Assembly (NCBI GenBank): GCA_928722015.1
Contig: CAKMWI010000006.1
Span: forward strand, 1 to 35,633
DNA: 35,633 bases
Direction of reading: 5' to 3'
Source: Candidatus Gastranaerophilales bacterium
Lineage (GTDB): Bacteria > Cyanobacteriota > Vampirovibrionia > Gastranaerophilales > Gastranaerophilaceae
Shown one piece after another: positions 16,236-24,164 of the stretch. The notes under the pieces are model-generated. The model was not told where the DNA came from. It ran no database searches and worked only from the letters and a program-made list of their open reading frames with translations. Positions within the stretch are counted from its first letter, which is position 1, and each line of letters begins with the position of its first letter. Position numbers and translations under genes: made by a program.

Positions 16236-16322
16236 AGAGGGGTGTCCGAGTGGCTTAAGGTGCAATCTTGGAAAGGTTGTGTGGGGGTAACTCCACCGTG
16301 GGTTCGAATCCCATCCCCTCTG
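16236..16322 (+). tRNA. tRNA-Ser (anticodon GGA)
   Basis: The acceptor stem AGAGGGG (16236-16242) pairs with CCCCTCT (16315-16321), with discriminator G. The D-arm, the anticodon stem CAATC/GGTTG with loop TTGGAAA (anticodon GGA, reading TCC and TCT), a long class II variable arm typical of serine tRNA, and the T-loop GGTTCGAATCC are all visible. The 3' CCA is not encoded. It lies 20 bases after the DUF2997 gene on the same strand, so it may share its transcript. Confidence 0.96.
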
Positions 16323-16336
16323 AGTTTTATTTTTAT

Positions 16337-17314
16337 TTATCCCAGCTTTCTTTTAAAAGTTCTGCCGGCAAGGGTTAGGGTAATTAAGGCAATAATTATC
16401 AAAGGTATTAAATTTGTTATAATGTCTTCAATTCCCATGCCTTTGAGAAATATTCCGCGGGTTAAAACCATAAAGAATCTGACCGGATTTAACCAGGTTA
16501 AATATTGCAGTGCGACAGGCATATCCTCTATCGGAGAAATAAAACCCGATAACAGAACCGCCGGCATCATAAATGTCATTGCAGATAGAATTGCCTGCTG
16601 CTGTGTGTTGCAGATTGCCGAAATATAAAGCCCTACACCGACTATTGCAAGCAGGGAAATAAAAATTGAAATCATAAACAACAAGAATGAACCCGCAAAC
16701 GGAATATGGAAAAATATCATTACAATTCCGGTCATAACCATTGTTAAAGCCATTGCTATAATTAACGGCGGAATGGATTTCCCCAGAAGGATTTCAAGTG
16801 ATGAGAGCGGGCTTACAATCAACTGGTCAAAGGTTCCGAGTTCCCGCTCTCTTGCTATAGACAATGATGTTAAAATTAATGTCGTAACTAGCGAAAGCAT
16901 TGCAACAATGACAGTTAAAATATACCATTTGTATTCAAGATTCGGGTTAAACCAGTTTCGGACTGAAATATTTATACCTGCCCCGTTTTTTTGCGGAGAA
17001 AGTTCTAATCCATAACCTGTAATAATTTGTGAAGCATAGCCTGATGCTATGGAGGCGGAATTAGTTTGTCTGCCGTCCGCTGCCACTTGGACCTCTGCGG
17101 GCTTCCCGGATTTAATATCACGTGAAAAATCATTATTTATCATTAGACCTATCTGAACTTTCTGGGCATCAAGTTTCTTTTTAAAATCCGCTTCATTATC
17201 AGTATAATAAAAATTCCTAAATCTTGTAGAATTTTCAAATCTTGATAAAAGTTCTCTTGATTCAACGCTTTTAGAACGATCAAGAACTGTTACATCTATA
17301 TTTTGAACCTCCAT
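16337..17314 (-). CDS. ABC-2 type permease, N-terminally truncated
   Basis: Integral membrane subunit of an ABC-2 exporter of the YhhJ/YbhR type. These work with an ATPase, a HlyD-like adaptor and often TolC. The reading begins inside the large periplasmic domain (NIDVTVLDRSKSVESRELLS), followed by five membrane helices (about residues 130-320) with the family motifs LARERELGTFDQLIVSPLS-like and PEQ-like region near 155-180 (seen as IARERELGTFDQLIVSPLSS). The first helix and about 30-50 residues are missing; the frame stops being permease at about 17314, where a truncated TolC-like gene begins on the other strand. Base composition is visibly richer in G and C than the neighbours. No partner ATPase is present. 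Confidence 0.85.
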   Translation of the reverse strand: MEVQNIDVTVLDRSKSVESRELLSRFENSTRFRNFYYTDNEADFKKKLDAQKVQIGLMINNDFSRDIKSGKPAEVQVAADGRQTNSASIASGYASQIITGYGLELSPQKNGAGINISVRNWFNPNLEYKWYILTVIVAMLSLVTTLILTSLSIARERELGTFDQLIVSPLSSLEILLGKSIPPLIIAMALTMVMTGIVMIFFHIPFAGSFLLFMISIFISLLAIVGVGLYISAICNTQQQAILSAMTFMMPAVLLSGFISPIEDMPVALQYLTWLNPVRFFMVLTRGIFLKGMGIEDIITNLIPLIIIALITLTLAGRTFKRKLG

Positions 17315-17324
17315 CGTTGCTGCG

Positions 17325-18035
17325 TTGTCTGATATGGAAACTTTAAAAAATAATCAAAGTAAACTTCTTAATCAACTTTCCGTATTAACCGGCACTAATA
17401 GTGAAAATTCTTCAACATTAACAAGAAGTTCCATTGATAATATACAAGTTTTAACAGATTTACCTCAGAGTATTTCGTCGGAAATTATTGATCACAGACC
17501 TGATATTTTGAAGGCAGAAGCTCAATTGCAAGCAGCGGCAATTGATGTAAAAGTTGCACGTAAGAATATGTTGCCAAGTATTAATCTTACCGGGTTTGTT
17601 GGATTTAATGCGTATGCATTTTCACCTCTTTTTGATTGGCGCAGTTTTATAATGTCCCTTGGTGGAGGGCTTGCTCAGCCTATATTTACCGGAGGTCGTC
17701 TTATGGCACAGTTGCGGGCTAAAAAATATAAGTATGAACAAATGTTTAATATGTATCAAAAGACAATACTTACATCGATGCAGGAGATAAATGACAGTCT
17801 TGTTGATATAAAAACAGAAACAGCTAAAAATCAAAATAATATAAAAAGAGTTGAATGTGAAACCAAATATTATAATGATATTTACTATAAATATGAAAAG
17901 GGAGCTGTTTCATATCTTGATACGTTAAAGTATAAAGAAAATCTTCTTTCATTAAGAAAAGAAGAAATTCAAAGCAAAACGAGCTTGATTATTGCCGCAT
18001 TAAGTTTATACAAATCTGTCGGTGGACAATTATAG
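17325..18035 (+). pseudogene. TolC/NodT-like outer membrane factor, C-terminal part
   Basis: The C-terminal 236 residues of an outer membrane efflux protein (RND/ABC outer membrane factor). Visible are the second repeat's RPDILKAEAQLQAAAIDVKVARKNMLPSINLTG, the membrane strand segment ending LAQPIFTGGRLMAQLRAKKY, and the long coiled-coil helices ending LSLYKSVGGQL. (Family features are named by pieces; the protein runs continuously.) Such proteins are about 450-480 residues long, so the signal peptide and first repeat are missing. The frame meets a stop about 20 bases upstream, exactly where the opposite-strand permease ends. It therefore cannot make a normal TolC unless the junction is an assembly artefact. 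A terminator follows. Confidence 0.8.
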
Positions 18036-18057
18036 AATTTAAATACTTTTATATTTA

Positions 18058-18084
18058 TAAAATGGGCCGGAAAGGTCCTTTTTA
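18058..18084 (+). terminator. Terminator after the TolC-like gene
   Basis: AAAATGGGCC / GGTCCTTTTT stem with a GGAAA loop followed by a T-run. Imperfect (one G-U pair), but the layout is typical. Confidence 0.65.
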
Positions 18085-18213
18085 TTGTCAATAACATTTA
18101 TTATAATTATTTTTAAATAAAGTATATTTTATTGATTTATTTAATATTTGTAACAATTGAGCAAATTTTTAAATATAGGAGCTTTTGTATAAAAAAAAAC
18201 GAGCAGAAATTTA

Positions 18214-20271
18214 ATGATTATAGATAAAATTGCGCCAAAAATTTTAAAAAACAGTTTTGATATTGCAGCAGATAAAATTTCAAAATTTTCTGAGCAAATT
18301 GATAAATCAAGAAAAGTATGTTATTCAAGAGTCTCAACAAATCCTTTGGTACCGCTTGAACAAGATATGTTTGAGCTGAGCAAAGAATGTCAATTTGTTA
18401 AAATGTTAAATAGTCATTTTAAAAAAGTTCCGATAACTGTATCTGTTGAAGGAAAATCTTATACTTGGAATAAGTATATTGATTCTCAAATGGGTAGTCA
18501 GGATGCTTTTTGGGCAAGAAATGAAAGTACCGGCGAATTATTTTATGTAAAATTTGCGAAAAATAAGGTAAAAGAAGGGCATATAGACTCCGAAATTAAG
18601 GCTTCAAAATTGTATAATCTTGCAGGTATAAGTACGCCTGAGATTAAACCTATTACGATTAATGGAAAAATAAAAGGTTTGGCTAGTAAATATGTAGCAA
18701 ATTTAAAAGAACCTACTAATCCTAAAATGTTGCATTCAGCTTTTGCTGTGGATGCTTGGCTGGCGAATTGGGATTCCGTTTTGTTTGGTAATACCTTAAT
18801 AAAGGATGGTAAACTTTATAAAGTAGATAATGGCGGAGCTTTAAAATATCGTGCTATGGGAGAATTAAAGCCAAATTTTGGGGATGAGGTTGAAGAAATT
18901 ATTTCTCTTGTTGACGGAAGAAATACTGAAAGTAAAAATATATATGCTTCTATCACGCATGAAGAACTGGTGAATTCTTTTAAAAGGGTTTGTAATATTT
19001 CCGATAGTGATATAAAAAATGCTGTTGATGATACTTCTCTGGCTCAGACTTTAATAAATCGTAAAATTTATATGAAAAAGGTTTTGGTTGAGCTAGAAAA
19101 GAGACCAATACAAAATGAGGATTTAGCACAATATTTATCTAGAATTACAAAATTAATTTATCAAGATAAAATATTTAATTCCGACGCGGTGCTCAAAAAT
19201 CTTTCAATGCGTTTGGAGGCTGGAATTACGAATAATGGTAGATATGTATATATGCCATCAACAAAAACTCTGGCAAAAGAATTTATAAAAGAAATTAAAC
19301 AGTTAGAAAAGGATGGTTTTAATCTATCACGTGAGAATATAATAGATTTGTTGCAAAAAATATTAGATAATGGTTTAGATATTAAACCTCCACAGTGTAA
19401 AGGAAGTATCAATTCTGTTTTAGAAATGGAAAAACAGTATAATAAAATGTTTTTAACTTTATTACATATAGCAGAAAAAACTCCGCAAAAAGACAGTGAG
19501 GATATAACATCGTATTTGAAAAAAATAGTGAGGAGAAGGGAGTTAAGAACTCAGCAGTTGGAAGATTTTAGAATAAAAAATATTAAATCAAAATTAAAGT
19601 ATGATAGAAATACTGTTGTATCCGAGGATAATTATTCTTTAACAGGATTTCTTCGTGCTAAAGCAATTAGCGAGCTTCAAATTTATCAAAAAAGATATAA
19701 TGAGGCTGATGTTGAGGGGATGTCAAAGCTTTCTGCTGAAGCTACTGATATGGAAATTTATGAAGCTTGGCAGCAAGCTCATTTGGGAGGTTTTATCTTT
19801 TCGAACAGACATGTTCAACTTGCTGTAATGAATTTGGGTGGACGTTATAGTGCAAAACATCCTATTAAAACAAAGTCTTTTTTTGAAACTATTGCGGAAA
19901 AAAATTATAAACAAGATTTTGATATTGAACCGGTATATCATTGGTTTAGAATGGCTAATTCTGAAGACTTTGTAATTAATGTATTACCTAAAAAGGGTGA
20001 TGTTTATACATTAAAAGACGTTTTATGTTGTTCTACGCATAAACATTATGCAGAGATGGGGTATGGAGATCATGTAGTATCTCAAAATATTAAATTTATA
20101 ATCCACCCAAAATCAGAAATTTCACGGGCATATAATCTTGGATATAACCAAGAAGTTATATACCCGTCCGGTGAACAGTTTAGAATATTGGATAAAGATT
20201 GCGTAGAATATATTGATAAAAAAACAGGTTTTGGACGAATGCTTTGGGAAGTTCATATCCAAGAGGTTTGA
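18214..20271 (+). CDS. Kinase-fold and ADP-ribosyltransferase fusion protein
   Basis: A 685-residue protein with two recognisable ends. Residues about 83-230 look like a HipA/PI-kinase-type fold: K113 in FYVKFA, E127 in SEIKA, the catalytic-loop-like WLANWDSVLFGN (D187, N192) and VDNGG at 204-208 in the metal-loop position. Residues about 570-685 fit an ADP-ribosyltransferase of the R-S-E group: WFRM (R579), CSTH (S607, T608) and NQEVIYPSGEQFRIL (E647). The usual first Glu of the ExE pair is Asn here. The middle is helical. It has no signal peptide or membrane helix. The family combination suggests an effector or toxin that modifies a target protein; neither activity is proven. No immunity or antitoxin gene is obvious nearby. 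Confidence 0.7.
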   Translation: MIIDKIAPKILKNSFDIAADKISKFSEQIDKSRKVCYSRVSTNPLVPLEQDMFELSKECQFVKMLNSHFKKVPITVSVEGKSYTWNKYIDSQMGSQDAFWARNESTGELFYVKFAKNKVKEGHIDSEIKASKLYNLAGISTPEIKPITINGKIKGLASKYVANLKEPTNPKMLHSAFAVDAWLANWDSVLFGNTLIKDGKLYKVDNGGALKYRAMGELKPNFGDEVEEIISLVDGRNTESKNIYASITHEELVNSFKRVCNISDSDIKNAVDDTSLAQTLINRKIYMKKVLVELEKRPIQNEDLAQYLSRITKLIYQDKIFNSDAVLKNLSMRLEAGITNNGRYVYMPSTKTLAKEFIKEIKQLEKDGFNLSRENIIDLLQKILDNGLDIKPPQCKGSINSVLEMEKQYNKMFLTLLHIAEKTPQKDSEDITSYLKKIVRRRELRTQQLEDFRIKNIKSKLKYDRNTVVSEDNYSLTGFLRAKAISELQIYQKRYNEADVEGMSKLSAEATDMEIYEAWQQAHLGGFIFSNRHVQLAVMNLGGRYSAKHPIKTKSFFETIAEKNYKQDFDIEPVYHWFRMANSEDFVINVLPKKGDVYTLKDVLCCSTHKHYAEMGYGDHVVSQNIKFIIHPKSEISRAYNLGYNQEVIYPSGEQFRILDKDCVEYIDKKTGFGRMLWEVHIQEV

Positions 20272-20291
20272 TAAAAATTATTTTAGTTGAT

Positions 20292-20322
20292 AAAGTTGCA
20301 GGAATATTTTTCCTGCAACTTT
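20292..20322. terminator. Bidirectional terminator
   Basis: Perfect 13-bp inverted repeat AAAGTTGCAGGAA / TTCCTGCAACTTT with a 5-nt loop, between the convergent stops at 20271 and 20331. Confidence 0.88.
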
Positions 20323-20330
20323 ATGAAATA

Positions 20331-20873
20331 TTATAAATTTTTTCCCATATTGTATGCTTGAGTTAGTAAATCTTTTTTTGTTGCGGCGTCATTTGCTTCT
20401 TCCAGCCCCCCGGCTTCTAAATAGCCACATAATTTAACTCCGTTTAAACAAGCTATCCAACCATTCAAACCATTAATTACAGTTTGGATAATACCTTTTG
20501 AATTCTCAGCTGATGTTGTTATTAAATATACTTCCTTAAATTTATGTCCTGTTGCAAATAATGAATTTGCTCTATCTATAAGGGTTTTCATTTGTCCTGA
20601 CATTTCGTAATAATAAACAGGGGTTGCCCAGATTATAACATCAGCATTTTTCATTTTATTTGTTATTTCATTAGCATCGTCATCGATGACACATTTGCCT
20701 AACTTTTGGCAGGCAAGACATCCCTTACAAAATTTTATAGTTTTATCTTTCAATGTAACAAATTCAACTTCATGTCCACTATCTTTTGCTCCTTTTTCTG
20801 TTTCATGTGCTAAAATTTCAGAATTTGCATTTGGTCGTAAGCTTGTAGATATTATTAGAATTTTTTTTTGCAT
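20331..20873 (-). CDS. Iron-sulfur flavoprotein / NAD(P)H-dependent FMN reductase
   Basis: A 180-residue flavodoxin-fold redox protein. The N-terminus KILIISTSLRPNANSE is the FMN-phosphate loop. C49, C52, C55 and C61 (CKGCLACQKLGKC) form a CX2CX2CX5C motif like that of archaeal and clostridial iron-sulfur flavoproteins, so a 4Fe-4S cluster next to FMN is plausible. WATPVYYYEMSGQMKTLIDR is the conserved flavin/NADPH segment. Cytoplasmic; it probably handles electron transfer or detoxification under anaerobic conditions. ATG 20873 has a strong GGAGG site. A TTGACT-19-TAATAT promoter with an internal dyad lies upstream. Confidence 0.9.
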   Translation of the reverse strand: MQKKILIISTSLRPNANSEILAHETEKGAKDSGHEVEFVTLKDKTIKFCKGCLACQKLGKCVIDDDANEITNKMKNADVIIWATPVYYYEMSGQMKTLIDRANSLFATGHKFKEVYLITTSAENSKGIIQTVINGLNGWIACLNGVKLCGYLEAGGLEEANDAATKKDLLTQAYNMGKNL

Positions 20874-20899
20874 GTTTACCTCCTCTTTTATTCATTTTT

Positions 20900-20930
20900 A
20901 TATTACTATATTAGAGTAACTCTCAGTCAA
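20900..20930 (-). promoter_or_regulatory. Promoter with dyad in its long spacer
   Basis: On the minus strand TTGACT (20925-20930) is followed after 19 bases by TAATAT (20900-20905); TATAGT at 14 bases is an alternative. The spacer holds the perfect dyad AGAGT-A-ACTCT (20913-20923). A long spacer plus a dyad is the layout used by MerR-type regulators. It would control the flavoprotein. Confidence 0.4.
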
Positions 20931-21180
20931 TAGTGTAACCTAGTAAAAAATAGATTTTATTATTTATGATTATGTAATGATGCCGAGAAATTATATAAAG
21001 AGATTGCTGATGGCGAAATATTTCATGCGGGTAATTTTTTCGCCTTGTAAAAATTTTATCTATTAAGTAGGAAGATTGCTATAAAAATGAGATATGAAGA
21101 GGCAGAAGAAATTTTCAATGGAAAAATGAATAATTTTTAGAATTATATTTTGTTAATTTCCATTTTATTATGGAGATTTT
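20931..21180. other. Intergenic stretch with no supported gene
   Basis: Together with the promoter above, 20874-21180 lacks a gene. Short pieces look protein-like, such as KEIADGEIFHAG near 21002-21037 and a 17-codon frame MRYEEAEEIFNGKMNNF ending near 21140, but each is broken by stops. It may be the remains of a lost gene; I cannot name it. Confidence 0.35.
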
Positions 21181-21675
21181 TTAATATGTTTCAATGAAAT
21201 TTCTAGCCTCAGTATCAATATATTTATTCGCAAGGTTAGCATAATATTTTTGATTTTCGGATGTGGTTTGCAATTTTGCAATTTTTCTTGTTAATTTGGC
21301 CATATATGTGAATAATGGCAGTATTTGTTTTTCATCCAGCATTATTTCATAATTATTTATAGAAAATATTGAGTGGGAACTTTTTCCTATATCGTCTTGA
21401 ATATCACTACGTTTAACTAATAATTCTATTTTATTTGGTTGTTCTTTGTTTATACAGTTAATCTGATAGCAAGGTCTGCATTTTGACAGTGCTGTTTTAA
21501 AATCTGTCAAATCAGAACCGTTTTGATCATCAGTTAAGTCTGCTGAAATTTTAATTATTGTATAATTTTTATTGCCTTGTTTTAATTTGGAATCATTAGA
21601 TAAATAGCTTCCAACTTTTGAATAAGTTTTTTTTCCTATATATAAATTATTTATGCCTGTAAATGAAATGTCCAA
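21181..21675 (-). CDS. Hypothetical protein (about 164 aa)
   Basis: I do not recognise this soluble protein. It begins with DISFTGINNLYIGKKTYSKV, continues with alternating strands and helices (NYTIIKISADLTDD, NKIELLVKRSDIQDD, NYEIMLDEKQILPLFTYMA), and ends in a basic helix. It has three clustered cysteines (CRPCYQINC). I prefer TTG 21675 as start because AAAGG lies 8 bases upstream, whereas GTG 21684 overlaps that site. It lies about 17 bases downstream of the GNAT-like gene on the same strand, so the two form a pair. Confidence 0.65.
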   Translation of the reverse strand: MDISFTGINNLYIGKKTYSKVGSYLSNDSKLKQGNKNYTIIKISADLTDDQNGSDLTDFKTALSKCRPCYQINCINKEQPNKIELLVKRSDIQDDIGKSSHSIFSINNYEIMLDEKQILPLFTYMAKLTRKIAKLQTTSENQKYYANLANKYIDTEARNFIETY

Positions 21676-21692
21676 TTTTCTCACCTTTATTG

Positions 21693-22424
21693 TTATATGT
21701 TATAGTCAATACCATGTTTTTTAAATAAATTGTTAAAAAATGTGCTGTTTTGCTCAACTTTTTCTTTAGTTAAAACCATATCAATTGGAAATTCAAACAA
21801 ATGGTTTTTGTAATTATCTTTTCCTGATGATAAAACTTTGTTTATATATTCCTGTACAAGGTTGGTTGTAATTTTACACAAATTTCTTTTGGTTTCGTTG
21901 TCTTCTCTGTTACGAATTGATTCTTGTATGAGTTCTGCTCTGTTTGAGAACTCTTCGAATCCAGATTGTCTGTTGTTTGCTATAGTCTTTAATGCATAGT
22001 CTCTTTGTGTAAATGATTTGATATTGGGTTCAAAAAGAAATTTCGAGTGAAAATATACCGCAGTTTCTTTTGATGTAAGTTCAATTGTTTTAAATTTATT
22101 TTCAAGCATTTCAATAATGCCTTTTATTTTTAGCAATTCTCCAAAAAATAAATTTTTTTGTCTGTATTGCGGTTTAATTTCCATATTGAAGTCAAATATT
22201 TTTTTATCTTCAGGGTATATTCCGAATAAATCCGAACCAAGCTTTTCTCCATCGTTATTTTTAAGTTCTGCTAAGAATTTATTGTAACCTCGTTGGCGGG
22301 TATTTTTAACCGTAAGTTCTCCTGCAGTTGAATTTAAACAGGATAAATTACATAGACTGTTTGGAGTTGATTCTGTATATACAGTTTTCCAAATAGGTTT
22401 TCTCAATTGGTTTATTGTTATCAT
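21693..22424 (-). CDS. Hypothetical protein with GNAT-like core
   Basis: A 243-residue protein of unknown function. Residues about 65-135 resemble the core of a GNAT acetyltransferase: a strand FDFNMEIKPQYRQKNLFFGE (the Q/R-x-x-G/A-like turn of the acetyl-CoA pyrophosphate loop is imperfect, RQKNLF), a helix LLKIKGIIEMLENKF, then a strand and FHSKFLFEPN. If it binds acetyl-CoA it may acetylate an unknown target, but the core loop is divergent and I am not sure. It has no signal peptide or membrane helix. It is divergent from the HNH gene, with 97 bases between the starts. Confidence 0.6.
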   Translation of the reverse strand: MITINQLRKPIWKTVYTESTPNSLCNLSCLNSTAGELTVKNTRQRGYNKFLAELKNNDGEKLGSDLFGIYPEDKKIFDFNMEIKPQYRQKNLFFGELLKIKGIIEMLENKFKTIELTSKETAVYFHSKFLFEPNIKSFTQRDYALKTIANNRQSGFEEFSNRAELIQESIRNREDNETKRNLCKITTNLVQEYINKVLSSGKDNYKNHLFEFPIDMVLTKEKVEQNSTFFNNLFKKHGIDYNI

Positions 22425-22521
22425 ATCTGTAACAACGCATAGAAAAATATTTTTTGCTACTTATTAAAATATTTTTTATTTGCTAGCAAAATTTTATATT
22501 TAGACGTATTATAAATTTATT

Positions 22522-24096
22522 ATGCAAATTATAAATGCTTTAGGGATATATAATTATAGAGATTATAAATATAATGATTCTGATTGCCGGAAATCTTTAT
22601 GTCATCCCAGTTTTGGATATCGATTGCCAAAGATTGCTGTTAATGATGTAAGGAATATGCATAACTTGAATTGCGGCTGTTGCGGAAATCCCATGCTCAC
22701 AACTGAAGAATTAAAACATTTTTTAAATTCTTTTACAGCAGGTTCAAAACGCGCGCTGGAGCATAGTAGCATTGTTGCTAAGTATAAGGACTCTGAGGCT
22801 TATGAATTTCTTAAACATTTATCTTCTATAGACCCTAAAAAAACAATAAGAGCTTTGATTTCTATTCCGGAAAATAGAATTAAAATAAGGACTTTGGATC
22901 AGAAAACACAACTTGATATTAATTATATTGCACTCCTTTCTGATGGAATTACCGTAAAAGCGCCAAGAGCTATCCAAAAATTGAGTAAGTATTATGAGTA
23001 TTTCAGTAAAGATGCCCGTGAAACTTTGGATTTGATGGAAATATATTCTATTAAATATCCTAAAAAAACTTTTTCAGAAATTTTTCAATTGCCTGAAGTT
23101 TTTGAAGCTCATAATTCTATTAATGAAACATTTAAGCAACAATTAAATATTCAAAAGACAGATTGTTTTAAAATTTTACGTAGTGTATGTGCCGGACTTC
23201 CAAAATCTGATGTTAAAGGTTTGCAAGATACTAATACCGAAGCTATTAAAATTTTAAATAATCCTTTTTATCTGCCTCATATTAAGAAATCTATGGTAGA
23301 GGAGGTTTATAATAAATTTTTAGAAGAACACCCGCAGGATAGGAAAATAAAAAGGCAAATAAAGTCAGTTATATCAAATTTTCCGTATAAAACAAACTTA
23401 CCGGATTCATTTATTGTGAGTTCTATTCAAGAGCGCAAATCAGATTTAGATATAATAAAAAGATTTACTGATGAATTGCAGTTAACCTTTGAGCATGTCT
23501 TGCCTAAAAGTAAGAATGGTGGAGATAATATTGGAAATGGCATATTTTTATGTAAAAAATGTAATAGTGAACGTAGTGATGTACCATATCCTATTTTTTT
23601 GAGATTTCATCCGGAAATGAAAGCTAATTTGCAAAAACAGTTAAATAAGATTATGACGTTTATAAAACATCGCAAACTTTTAAATTATGATACATACCCG
23701 CTGGAGATAAAGCAAACTGTTTGGGATAATACGGACCATATAATTAAATTAAAAATTAATGAATTCCTAATGTATAGACAGCAACAAGCTGCTAAAAAAC
23801 TTGAAATTGTGCAGGCAAGACATGATGAAAATGAAAAACGATGTAAAGTTGCTACTAAAAATCTTGAGGAAATAGATGCAAAAATTCAAGAGGCAATGGC
23901 TGTAATAAAAAAATTGAAGAAAGAACGTAATGGAATAAGAGAAGAACATGAAAAAGCTTCAAATTTAAAATTATTGTCTCAAGCTGAAGTAAAAAGGAGT
24001 GAAGAGGATTATATTTTAGCCAAGCACATTTCTGAATATGATAAGGGTATGAACAAAAATACCAGAGCAAAGAGAATTAAAAAGATAAAAGAATAA
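22522..24096 (+). CDS. Large HNH endonuclease-like protein
   Basis: A 524-residue protein. The HNH core lies at about 320-350: TFEHVLPKSKNGGDN then FLCKKCNSERS, with the catalytic His (H325) and the second zinc CxxC (C344, C347). The first CxxC (C51, C54 in NCGCCGNPM) is far upstream, so the zinc knuckle is split by a helical insert of roughly 260 residues. After the HNH core come about 170 residues, the last 100 strongly coiled-coil. The usual HNH protein is 100-200 residues. It has no signal peptide. A TATAAA box lies six bases before the ATG with no Shine-Dalgarno sequence, so it is probably leaderless. No methylase or phage terminase is nearby. DNA is the probable target. Confidence 0.8.
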   Translation: MQIINALGIYNYRDYKYNDSDCRKSLCHPSFGYRLPKIAVNDVRNMHNLNCGCCGNPMLTTEELKHFLNSFTAGSKRALEHSSIVAKYKDSEAYEFLKHLSSIDPKKTIRALISIPENRIKIRTLDQKTQLDINYIALLSDGITVKAPRAIQKLSKYYEYFSKDARETLDLMEIYSIKYPKKTFSEIFQLPEVFEAHNSINETFKQQLNIQKTDCFKILRSVCAGLPKSDVKGLQDTNTEAIKILNNPFYLPHIKKSMVEEVYNKFLEEHPQDRKIKRQIKSVISNFPYKTNLPDSFIVSSIQERKSDLDIIKRFTDELQLTFEHVLPKSKNGGDNIGNGIFLCKKCNSERSDVPYPIFLRFHPEMKANLQKQLNKIMTFIKHRKLLNYDTYPLEIKQTVWDNTDHIIKLKINEFLMYRQQQAAKKLEIVQARHDENEKRCKVATKNLEEIDAKIQEAMAVIKKLKKERNGIREEHEKASNLKLLSQAEVKRSEEDYILAKHISEYDKGMNKNTRAKRIKKIKE

Positions 24097-24099
24097 ATC

Positions 24100-24128
24100 T
24101 TGCCAATTTCCTCTAGGTTTGGTATACT
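24100..24128 (+). promoter_or_regulatory. Sigma-70-type promoter
   Basis: TTGCCA (24100-24105), exactly 17 bases, then TATACT (24123-24128). The start codon of the small membrane protein is about 37 bases downstream and has its own ribosome-binding site. The -35 lies 4 bases after the HNH stop. Confidence 0.8.
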
Positions 24129-24164
24129 ACGTATGTTTTATTCGAATCATATTTGGGAGAAACA

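Noticed and set aside
16242..16628. A 128-codon plus-strand open frame.
   Set aside because: It runs through the tRNA-Ser gene and then opposite the ABC-2 permease; it has no ribosome-binding site.
16300..17340. Integrated element with the tRNA-Ser 3' end as attachment site.
   Set aside because: I looked for a second copy of the tRNA 3' end near the far joint and for an integrase; neither is present.
18214..24096. Prophage or plasmid origin of the accessory genes.
   Set aside because: No integrase, terminase, capsid, portal, replication or partition genes, and codon use resembles the neighbours.
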